Below are positions 46,020 through 53,051 of a DNA stretch of 64,000 nucleotides, in pieces. Source of the stretch: Haliea sp963974125 (GTDB lineage Bacteria; Pseudomonadota; Gammaproteobacteria; Pseudomonadales; Halieaceae). The notes below the pieces were generated by a model. The model was not told the origin of the DNA. It did no database searches and saw only the letters and a program-made list of their open reading frames with translations. Numbering within the stretch: the first letter of the stretch is position 1; every line of letters starts with the position of its first letter. Location of the stretch: contig CAXBCH010000002.1 in assembly GCA_963974125.1 (NCBI GenBank), positions 124,001 to 188,000 on the forward strand, read 5' to 3'. The position numbers and the translations under genes were made by a program.

Positions 46020-46768
46020 GAGATTACCTTCGCCTCGTTCTTCAATTTGTCGACCAACTGGGCGACGTCCTCAACCTTGATGCCCGCCTGGCGCTCGGGC
46101 GGCGGCTCGACCTTGATCTGGGTCAGGTGCGTGGTGACTTCGACACCCAGGTCAGCGGGCGTGAACACATCCAGCTGCTTCTTCTTCGCCTTCATGATAT
46201 TGGGCAGCGATGCGTAGCGCGGCTCGTTCAGCCGCAGGTCGGTGGTGACGATTGCCGGCAGCGTCAGGCGAACGGTCTGGAAGCCACCATCCACTTCACG
46301 AACCACATTAAGATTGTCGCCTTCAACCTTGATTTCAGAGGCAAAAGTGCCCTGGGGCAAGTTGGCCAGTGCACCCAGCATCTGCCCGGTCTGGTTGTTG
46401 TCTCCATCAATGGACTGCTTGCCCAGGATGACCAGCTGCGGCTGCTCTTTCTCGATCACGCCCTTGAGCAACTTGGCCACGACCAGCGGCTCCACGCGCC
46501 CCTCTGTTTCCACGTGAATACCGCGGTCAGCGCCCAGCGCCAGCGCGGTGCGGATCTGCTCCTGACAGGGCTTCTCGCCCACGGACACCGCGATCACTTC
46601 CGTGGCGACACCGGCTTCCTTCAGCCGCACGGCTTCCTCGACAGCGATTTCACAGAACGGGTTGATGGCCATTTTGACATTGTTCAGATCAACATCACTG
46701 CCATCGCCTTTGGCACGGACCTTGACGTTGTAGTCAACGACGCGCTTTACGGCAACAAGAACCTTCAT
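46016..46768 (-). CDS. etfB: Electron transfer flavoprotein beta subunit
   Basis: AMP-binding subunit and docking partner of ETF. The 250 residues begin MKVLVAVKRVVDYNVKVR and contain the ALALGADRGIHV segment, LVILGKQSIDGDNNQTGQML and the recognition-loop region LRLNEPRYASLPNIMKAKKK. The ATG at 46768 is supported by homology and a GGAAA just upstream; the open frame to 46867 is not. It is first in the etfBA operon and is divergent from ETF-QO. Confidence 0.97.
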   Translation of the reverse strand: MKVLVAVKRVVDYNVKVRAKGDGSDVDLNNVKMAINPFCEIAVEEAVRLKEAGVATEVIAVSVGEKPCQEQIRTALALGADRGIHVETEGRVEPLVVAKLLKGVIEKEQPQLVILGKQSIDGDNNQTGQMLGALANLPQGTFASEIKVEGDNLNVVREVDGGFQTVRLTLPAIVTTDLRLNEPRYASLPNIMKAKKKQLDVFTPADLGVEVTTHLTQIKVEPPPERQAGIKVEDVAQLVDKLKNEAKVIS

Positions 46769-47064
46769 AGGATTTCCAACGCTAGTTTCGGGTGGGTTGC
46801 AGAGGCCGGACCGGGGATGGAGGGCCACTGGTTTGAGTTCGGGCGGGTATGTTGCCGCCAAAGCCACGGCAGGTCAATAGGTCGGGCCGCGCAGGTCGGG
46901 CCGCGCAGCCTAGGTGACAGCAAATAAACCATGGTGGACACAACCTGGATACCGGGCATCCATCGCGCTGATGGCCTTTAACCGTTAAAAATTATATACT
47001 TGCACCGCTTTTATCAGACCAGAATTGAATAGCTTGTCTGCCCCCGCAACCAGAGGATGCTGCC
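46769..47064. promoter_or_regulatory. etfB/ETF-QO divergent intergenic region
   Basis: About 296 bases with no gene. It holds two and a half units of a 14-bp repeat (46878-46914, listed separately) and an AT-rich patch before ETF-QO with a good -10 (TATACT, 46995-47000) but no matching -35 at normal spacing. The ETF-QO start follows about 65 bases later with AGAGGA upstream. Confidence 0.4.
46878..46914. repeat. 14-bp repeat, short copy (TAGGTCGGGCCGCG type)
   Basis: TAGGTCGGGCCGCG (46878-46891) is followed by CAGGTCGGGCCGCG (46892-46905) and a partial unit CAGCCTAGG. This is the same unit as the longer array at 48715, and the two flank the ETF-QO gene. Here it lies upstream of etfB rather than at a stop codon. 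Confidence 0.85.
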
Positions 47065-48717
47065 GTGGAACGTGAATCAATGGAATTTGACGTCGTGATT
47101 GTTGGTGCCGGACCCGCGGGTCTGTCCGCCGCCTGTCGCATCATGCAACTGGCCCAGGAGCAGGAGCGCGAAGTCACCGTCTGCGTTGTGGAAAAGGGCT
47201 CCGAGGTCGGCGCCCACATTCTGTCCGGTGCGGTACTGGAACCACGCGCCCTCGCGGAACTGTTTCCGGACTGGAAGGAAATGGGAGCACCGCTGCCGAC
47301 CGAGGTTACGGAAGACCGCTTTTTCTTCTACACCAGCGCGAAAAAAGCGATCAAGCTGCCGAACTTCATGATCCCCAAGCCCACACACAACGAAGGAAAC
47401 TTTATTGTGTCCATGGGTAATGTCTGTCGCTGGCTGGCGGAGCAGGCGGAAAACCTGGGGGTCGAGGTCTATCCGGGCTTCTCGGCTGCAGAAGTGCTGT
47501 TTCATCCTGACGGCAGCGTCAAGGGTATCGCCACCGGCGACATGGGCATTGGCGCCAATGGCGAAAAAAAGGACAGCTACACCCCGGGCATGGAGTTGCA
47601 CGCCAAATACACCCTGTTCGCCGAAGGCTGTCGGGGGCATCTGGGCAAGCAGTTGATCCGCCAGCTGGAACTGGACAAGGACCGGGATCCCCAGCACTAC
47701 GGGATAGGCATCAAGGAAATCTGGGAAATCCCCGCGGACAAGCACCAGGAAGGCCTGGTCGTACACGGCCTCGGCTGGCCGCTGCAGGAAAACGGTGCCA
47801 GCGGTGGCGCCTTCCTGTATCACGCGGAAAACAACCAGGTCTATCTGGGCCTGATTACCGACCTGAACTACAGCAATCCCCACCTGAACCCCTTTGCGGA
47901 GTTCCAGCGCTGGAAGCTGCACCCGGAAACACTCAAGTACCTCGAAGGTGGCTCACGCCTGAGTTACGGTGCGCGCGCCATTGCCAAAGGCGGCTACAAC
48001 TCCCTGCCGAAGATGCACTTTCCCGGCGGCCTGTTGATCGGCTGCGATGCCGGTACTCTCAACGCGGTGAAAATCAAGGGCAACCACACTGCGATGAAAA
48101 GCGGCATGCTGGCCGCGGAAGCCGTGGTGGAGGCGCTCGCCAAGGGGGAATCGGCTCCGGCAGACCTGACCTCCTATGCCGACAAGGTCAAGAGTTCCTG
48201 GCTCCACGAAGAGCTGTACACCACCCGCAATTTCAGCGGCTTCATGCACAAGTTCGGCTTCCTGTTTGGGTCGGCCATGGTATGGATCGACCAGACCATC
48301 TTCGGCGGCAAGCTGCCCTTCACCCTGAACGATACGGTGCCGGATTACGCCACCCTGAAGCCGGCCAGCGAGAGCAAGCAGCCGGTCTACCCGAAGCCCG
48401 ACAACAAGATCACCTTCGACCGACTGTCCTCGGTATTCCTGTCCAACACCAACCACGAGGAAGACCAGCCCTGCCACCTGACCCTGATCGACCCGGATGT
48501 GCCGCTGGCGAAGAACCTGCCACTGTACGACGAGCCGGCCCAGCGTTACTGCCCGGCGGGCGTATATGAAATCGTGGAAGATGCCAAGGGTCAGCGCTTC
48601 CAGATCAACGCCCAGAACTGCGTCCACTGCAAGACCTGTGATATCAAGGATCCGGCGCAGAATATCGCCTGGGTCACTCCGGAAGGCTTTGGCGGGCCGA
48701 ACTACCCGAACATGTAG
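47065..48717 (+). CDS. Electron transfer flavoprotein-ubiquinone oxidoreductase (ETF-QO)
   Basis: Membrane-associated FAD and [4Fe-4S] enzyme passing electrons from ETF to ubiquinone. The 550 residues start (GTG) with FAD motif VVIVGAGPAGLSAAC and continue with GSEVGAHILSGAVLEPRAL, GCDAGTLNAVKIKGNHTAMKSG-type FAD contacts and the membrane/ubiquinone segment. The C-terminal ferredoxin domain has YCPAGVYEI and NCVHCKTCDIKDP, providing the cluster cysteines. The end GFGGPNYPNM is typical. Its stop codon is the first triplet of a 14-bp repeat array. It is divergent from etfBA. Confidence 0.96.
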   Translation: MERESMEFDVVIVGAGPAGLSAACRIMQLAQEQEREVTVCVVEKGSEVGAHILSGAVLEPRALAELFPDWKEMGAPLPTEVTEDRFFFYTSAKKAIKLPNFMIPKPTHNEGNFIVSMGNVCRWLAEQAENLGVEVYPGFSAAEVLFHPDGSVKGIATGDMGIGANGEKKDSYTPGMELHAKYTLFAEGCRGHLGKQLIRQLELDKDRDPQHYGIGIKEIWEIPADKHQEGLVVHGLGWPLQENGASGGAFLYHAENNQVYLGLITDLNYSNPHLNPFAEFQRWKLHPETLKYLEGGSRLSYGARAIAKGGYNSLPKMHFPGGLLIGCDAGTLNAVKIKGNHTAMKSGMLAAEAVVEALAKGESAPADLTSYADKVKSSWLHEELYTTRNFSGFMHKFGFLFGSAMVWIDQTIFGGKLPFTLNDTVPDYATLKPASESKQPVYPKPDNKITFDRLSSVFLSNTNHEEDQPCHLTLIDPDVPLAKNLPLYDEPAQRYCPAGVYEIVEDAKGQRFQINAQNCVHCKTCDIKDPAQNIAWVTPEGFGGPNYPNM

Positions 48718-48780
48718 GTCGGGCCGCGTAGGTCGGGCCGCGTAGGTCGGGCCGCGTAGGTCGGGCCGCGCAGGTCGCCT
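48715..48780. repeat. 14-bp tandem array on the ETF-QO stop codon
   Basis: Four perfect units of TAGGTCGGGCCGCG (48715-48728, 48729-48742, 48743-48756, 48757-48770) are followed by a diverged CAGGTCGCCT. The TAG of unit 1 is the ETF-QO stop codon. The array and the hairpin at 48781 fill the whole gap to the convergent DUF1285 gene. Confidence 0.9.
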
Positions 48781-48810
48781 GTTCCCGCTGCAGTTTACTG
48801 CAGCGGGAAC
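48781..48810. terminator. Perfect 13-bp hairpin spanning the DUF1285 stop
   Basis: GTTCCCGCTGCAG and CTGCAGCGGGAAC are exact inverted repeats separated by TTTA. On the minus strand the arm encodes the last residues (FPLQ) of the DUF1285 protein and the TAA stop lies in the loop. There is no T run, so it may be a processing or stability hairpin rather than a classical intrinsic terminator. Confidence 0.7.
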
Positions 48811-49328
48811 CACTCTCCGGCGCTTGTGACCTGCAGGCGCCCTTCCCTCTCCTCCGCGCTCTCCACCAGTCGATACCAGGCAGCCCGTGACAACAGGGCA
48901 CTGAGTCCGTGGGGCAGGGAAATGGCGGCAACATCGCCGACAGCGGGCTCCAGGAACAGGGGGTGATCCCTGTCTATGGGTACCTCGCGGCCGGTATTCA
49001 GGCGCGCAACCAGCAACTGACGACCGGCTTCCTCGCGCTGATTGATCTCGGTGACAATCAGCGGGTGCAGTTCGACCTGCACACGCCATTTTTCTCCGGG
49101 GGTCACCAGGTAGTAGTCGCCGTCTTCCTCGCGCCGCAGGATACTGGCGAACAGGCGGACAATCGCCTCGCGGGCAATGATCCTGCCTTCGTGGTACCAG
49201 CCGCCGTCCGCTGCAATGCGGATATCGATATCCCCGGACAGTGGCGGGTGCCAGCGCTCCAGGGGAGGATTGTCGAAATTGCGGGTTTTGCGAACCTGAC
49301 TTGCGAGGGTATCGAGCGCATCGGCCAT
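48795..49328 (-). CDS. DUF1285 protein
   Basis: A 177-residue soluble protein of the DUF1285 family, with GDIDIRIAADGGWYHEGRII, IVRLFASILRREEDGDYYLV, TPGEKWRVQVE and PLIVTEI blocks. The family adopts a two-domain beta fold of unknown function. The ATG at 49328 has a purine-rich GGAGGCAGGGACC leader. It is immediately downstream of the phosphoglycerate dehydrogenase gene (15-base gap) and probably co-transcribed with it. It converges on ETF-QO. Confidence 0.85.
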   Translation of the reverse strand: MADALDTLASQVRKTRNFDNPPLERWHPPLSGDIDIRIAADGGWYHEGRIIAREAIVRLFASILRREEDGDYYLVTPGEKWRVQVELHPLIVTEINQREEAGRQLLVARLNTGREVPIDRDHPLFLEPAVGDVAAISLPHGLSALLSRAAWYRLVESAEEREGRLQVTSAGEWFPLQ

Positions 49329-49343
49329 GGTCCCTGCCTCCGG

Positions 49344-50519
49344 TTACGGAATCACTCGGACATTGACCACGCCATCCAGCGCACGCATGGATGCCAGGCT
49401 GGACTCGGCGGGGCAAACATCCATGTCAATCAGATTATAGGCGATGTCGTCGCGGCTCTTGTTCAGCATGTCGACTACGTTGATGTCCAGCTCGGCCAGG
49501 ATGGACAGCACACTGCCGAGGATTTTCGGTACGTTGGTATTGGTGACCGCCAGGCGGCAGCCACCCGCCCGTTCCAGCTGCAGGGTCGGGAAGTTCACCG
49601 AATTGCGGATATTGCCGTTCTCGAGAAAGTCGCGCAGCTGGTCCGCGGCCATGACGGCACAGTTGTCCTCGGCCTCGTCGGTACTGGCGCCAATGTGCGG
49701 CATCAGCACCACATCCCTGCGCCCGATCAGTGCGGGGCTGGGGAAGTCGGCGATATACTTGCGCAGCTGACCACGCTCCAAAGCCGCCAGCAACGCAGCC
49801 TCATCGACAATTTCCTGGCGGGCAAAGTTCAGCAGGCAGGCGTGGGCAGGCATTGCCGCCAGCATTTCGGCATTGACCAGCCCGCGCGTGGACTCCAGCG
49901 CCGGCAGGTGCAGGGTGACGTAGTCGCTGCGGGTGAATACTGCCGACAGGGTATCTGCCTTGCGCACCTGACTGGACAGCCGCCAGGCAGCATCCACTGA
50001 CAGGGCGGGATCGTAACCAATCACGTCCATTCCCAGGGTCAGGGCCATGTCGGCCACCAGGGAGCCGATCGCGCCGAGACCGACTATGCCCAGGGTCTTG
50101 CCGCGCAGCTCATTGCCCTTGAAGTTTTTCTTGTTGGCTTCCAGGGTCTGGTGCAGTTCCGCGGCGTCAGCGATGCCGGTGAGGCCATCGACGTAGGCCA
50201 GACCCTCGATGATGCCACGGGAACCCAGCAGCAGGCCGACAGCGACCAGCTCCTTGACCGCATTGGCGTTGGCGCCCGGGGAGTTGAACACGGGTATGCC
50301 CCGGCGGGTACATTCCGCCACTGGAATATTGTTGACCCCGGCACCGGCACGGGCAATCGCCAGCACCGAATCGGCAATATCGGCCGCCTGCAGTTTGTGA
50401 CTGCGCAGGAGGATGGCGTCCGGGTGGGTGAATTCGCTGGCGATTTCATAAGCATCCCGGGGCAGGCGCTCCAACCCCTTCACTGAAATCTGGTTGAGCG
50501 TAAGAATGCGTCTGCCCAT
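49344..50519 (-). CDS. 3-Phosphoglycerate dehydrogenase family protein with ACT domain
   Basis: Oxidises 3-phosphoglycerate with NAD in serine synthesis, or a related 2-hydroxy acid. The 391 residues contain the segments ARAGAGVNNIPV and NSPGANANAVKEL, Rossmann motif GIVGLGAIGSLVADMA, the PHIGASTDEAEDNCA segment with the catalytic His, and a C-terminal ACT-like domain (TNTNVPKILGSVLSILAELDINV). The ATG at 50519 fits homologues that start MGRRILTLNQISVKGL. An in-frame ATG at 50549 overlaps the ppiD stop (TGATG) and would add ten residues with translational coupling. Confidence 0.88.
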   Translation of the reverse strand: MGRRILTLNQISVKGLERLPRDAYEIASEFTHPDAILLRSHKLQAADIADSVLAIARAGAGVNNIPVAECTRRGIPVFNSPGANANAVKELVAVGLLLGSRGIIEGLAYVDGLTGIADAAELHQTLEANKKNFKGNELRGKTLGIVGLGAIGSLVADMALTLGMDVIGYDPALSVDAAWRLSSQVRKADTLSAVFTRSDYVTLHLPALESTRGLVNAEMLAAMPAHACLLNFARQEIVDEAALLAALERGQLRKYIADFPSPALIGRRDVVLMPHIGASTDEAEDNCAVMAADQLRDFLENGNIRNSVNFPTLQLERAGGCRLAVTNTNVPKILGSVLSILAELDINVVDMLNKSRDDIAYNLIDMDVCPAESSLASMRALDGVVNVRVIP

Positions 50520-50548
50520 GGTATTGGTCACGGTCCTGTCAGTTGGCA

Positions 50549-52429
50549 TCAAAGAACGGAAATGTCGGCGTCGGCACGCAGGGCCTGCTCGTGTTCAACC
50601 TGCAGCACGGCCCCAAACTCGCCGCCGATACGCTGCCGCAGGCTCTCTTGCTGCTCTGGCGGCAAGGTGGCCAGCTCACCGGCCTCGACCCGCACCAGCT
50701 GCAGTACCCGGGCATCGCCCGAGGCTTCGACAACATAGTCAACTACCGGTTCGGCAGCAGGCGCCGGCAGGCTGAAGGCGCGCTGCAGCACTGCGCCTGG
50801 CACGGTGCGATTGTCACGTCGTGCCCCGATCTCAACCTGCCACTCGTAGCCCTCGCGCTGCGCGATGGCCTCGACAGTATCCTCACCAGAGGCCAGTGCC
50901 GCGACCGCTGCCTCGGCGGCGCGCTCGAGTGCTTCCTGCGCCCGCTCCCGGGTCAGGGCCGCAACGATTTCTTCCCGCACCGCCTCGAGCGGTTGCAACT
51001 CGGGCTTGTTGTGTTGATGCAGGTGCACAGCAACAAAACGGTCGTCGCCGAGTTCAACGACCTCACTGTTGTGCCCCAACTCGAGAACATCTTCCGAGAA
51101 GGCTGCACGCAAAATCGCGGGTGCTGCCAGCGGACCGGCTTGCTGGTCCCGGGTTACAGGCCCGCTACGCTTGACCTCCAGACCCAGTTCTTCCGCCGGT
51201 CGCGACAGGTCGCTGGCGGTAAATGCAAGATCGCGCAGTTGTTCCACTGCCAGCAGCAGCGCGACGCGGGCATCGCGATCCTGCAGGCGCGCCTCAAGTT
51301 GCGGGCGCATTTCGGCAAGACTGGGCGGGTCGGCCTCGCGGCGCTCTGTTACCAGCAAAAAGTGGGTGCCGGCCTCGGTCACAACTGGCTCGGAAATGGT
51401 GTTGACGTCCAGCTCGGCGATAGCTGCTTCCATCTCTTCGGGGAAGGCATCACCGGCACTGAAACCGAGATCACCACCATTGCCTGCCGAGCCAACATCG
51501 TCGGAACGCTCTGCGGCAACCGCCGCAAACTCCTCACCCGCATCCAGCGCCGCCTGCACTGCTTCGACGCGATCGGCAAACTCGGAATCGCTCTCGTCAC
51601 CGGCCTGTTGCAGCAGGATATGCGCCACCCGGTTCTCGGTCTGGTACTGATAGCTGCCGAGCTCGATCCGGTACTCTTCCTCAAGATCACGCTCCGCCAC
51701 CGGCTCGCGGAAATCCTCCAGGGTCAATTCGACATAATCAAGCTCGACCGACTCGGGAGTCATGAAGCGCTCCTCGTTGGCCTGATACCAGGCCTCGATC
51801 TCGGCGCTATCGGGCTCCGATATACTGAGGAACGGCTCCAGCGGGATCGTCAGATAGCGAATATCGCGCTGTTCGGCAAGGATACGGGCGTTCAGCGCCA
51901 TCTCGGCGGAGGTCGCGAAATCGCTGCCTGTCAGCCCCGAGCGGAGCTGGTTCAGCACCAGGTCATCCTTTAACGCCTGCTTGAAGGTCCCGGGAGTGTA
52001 GCCCGCGGACGCCAGCAGGCTCCTGTACATCTCCGGCGAGAACTGGCCGTCGACCTGGAACTGCTCCATACCACCGATAACAGCCCCCAGTTCCGCCTCG
52101 GATACGGTCAGGTCCAGCGCACGGGCAGACTGCATCAACAGCTTGCGGTTGATGATACCCTCCAGCGCCCGCGCACCCAGGCGCTGCTCATCCAGCAGCT
52201 CCGGATCCAGGTCATCCCCCATCATCGCCATCAGCTGCCTGCGCTGGGTATCCACCGCCTGCTGTAGTTCCAGGGGAGTTACCGATTCACCGTTGACTTC
52301 CGCGACGCTGCTGCCACCGCCGCCCAGAAGAATCGATTCAATACCAAAGAGGGCAAAGGAAATGACAATGAGGCCGATTACAACCTTGGCGGCGGTTCCC
52401 TGGGTGCTCTTGCGAATATCCTGAAGCAT
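50549..52429 (-). CDS. ppiD: Periplasmic folding chaperone PpiD (SurA-like, parvulin domain)
   Basis: Inner-membrane-anchored periplasmic chaperone near the Sec translocon. The 626 residues have a short cytoplasmic start (MLQDIRKSTQGTAAK), one membrane helix (about 15-36), a SurA-like N-terminal chaperone region, a parvulin domain (about 265-365, with AHILLQ, NGGDLGFSAGDAFPEEMEAA) and a helical C-terminus. It follows hupB, the common gammaproteobacterial order lon-hupB-ppiD, with an intrinsic terminator between hupB and ppiD. Confidence 0.94.
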   Translation of the reverse strand: MLQDIRKSTQGTAAKVVIGLIVISFALFGIESILLGGGGSSVAEVNGESVTPLELQQAVDTQRRQLMAMMGDDLDPELLDEQRLGARALEGIINRKLLMQSARALDLTVSEAELGAVIGGMEQFQVDGQFSPEMYRSLLASAGYTPGTFKQALKDDLVLNQLRSGLTGSDFATSAEMALNARILAEQRDIRYLTIPLEPFLSISEPDSAEIEAWYQANEERFMTPESVELDYVELTLEDFREPVAERDLEEEYRIELGSYQYQTENRVAHILLQQAGDESDSEFADRVEAVQAALDAGEEFAAVAAERSDDVGSAGNGGDLGFSAGDAFPEEMEAAIAELDVNTISEPVVTEAGTHFLLVTERREADPPSLAEMRPQLEARLQDRDARVALLLAVEQLRDLAFTASDLSRPAEELGLEVKRSGPVTRDQQAGPLAAPAILRAAFSEDVLELGHNSEVVELGDDRFVAVHLHQHNKPELQPLEAVREEIVAALTRERAQEALERAAEAAVAALASGEDTVEAIAQREGYEWQVEIGARRDNRTVPGAVLQRAFSLPAPAAEPVVDYVVEASGDARVLQLVRVEAGELATLPPEQQESLRQRIGGEFGAVLQVEHEQALRADADISVL

Positions 52430-52455
52430 GGGTCATTTTTCCACTGTGTATCAAC

Positions 52456-52480
52456 AAAAAAGCGCACCCTTGAGTGCGCC
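52456..52480 (-). terminator. Intrinsic terminator after hupB
   Basis: Read on the minus strand, GGCGCACTC and GGGTGCGC form a GC-rich stem followed by six Ts. It lies 80 bases after the hupB stop and just before the ppiD start, so ppiD partly depends on read-through or its own promoter. Confidence 0.85.
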
Positions 52481-52561
52481 TTTCCCTGGACAGTTACAAC
52501 ATTACTGGTGGAGCCGGAAACTGTGGGTTACCGACCGGGGGCCTGCCCCTGAGATTGTGGC

Positions 52562-52837
52562 TCAGGTGTTGACTGCATCCTTGAGCGCCTTGCCGGGCTT
52601 GAAACCGGGGACATTGGACGCCTTGATCTGGATGCTTTGCCCGGTTTGCGGGTTGCGGCCTTCACGCGCAGCGCGGTGTTTTACGGCAAAGGTGCCAAAG
52701 CCCACCAGCGTTACCTGGTCACCCTTGCCAAGCGCTTCAGTGATGCTGTCGACAACAGCGTCGAGGGCACGGCCGGCGGAAGCTTTGGGCAGGTCAGCGG
52801 CGGCCGCAATGGCATCGATAAGTTCGGTCTTGTTCAC
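52562..52837 (-). CDS. hupB: DNA-binding protein HU-beta
   Basis: Small nucleoid protein that bends DNA as a dimer. The 91 residues are standard: MNKTELIDAIAAAADLPK, VTLVGFGTFAVKHRAAREGRNPQTGQ, the DNA-wrapping arm and KASNVPGFKPGKALKD. The start is GTG with AAGGGG nine bases upstream. It follows lon on the same strand, but a good sigma-70-type promoter (see 53010) and a terminator on the other side indicate its own strong transcript. Confidence 0.98.
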   Translation of the reverse strand: MNKTELIDAIAAAADLPKASAGRALDAVVDSITEALGKGDQVTLVGFGTFAVKHRAAREGRNPQTGQSIQIKASNVPGFKPGKALKDAVNT

Positions 52838-53009
52838 AAATATCCCCTTGGAGTGTTATTTGACAAAGTGTCGCTCAGTGTGGCCGCGGCAAAGCGCGAC
52901 CCAATTCATGGTACGGCGGAATGCACCAGAAAGTGTTTCCGGGTGACCCACCCCGGGCGCCCGAAGACGCTGCAACAGGGAGGAACACCGCTGGATTCAG
53001 GGCTCCGAC

Positions 53010-53037
53010 TGTATACCAGAGCTCAACTCAGGGTCAA
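53010..53037 (-). promoter_or_regulatory. Sigma-70-type promoter for hupB
   Basis: On the minus strand, TTGACC (-35, 53037-53032) and TATACA (-10, 53015-53010) are 16 bases apart, close to consensus. The hupB GTG lies about 165 bases downstream, implying a long leader. The promoter is just downstream of the lon stop codon. Confidence 0.6.
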
Positions 53038-53051
53038 CCGAAACCCCTGTC

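Noticed and set aside
42529..48780. CRISPR array in the 14-bp repeat regions
   Set aside because: The units are directly adjacent with no unique spacers and are too short; no cas genes are present.
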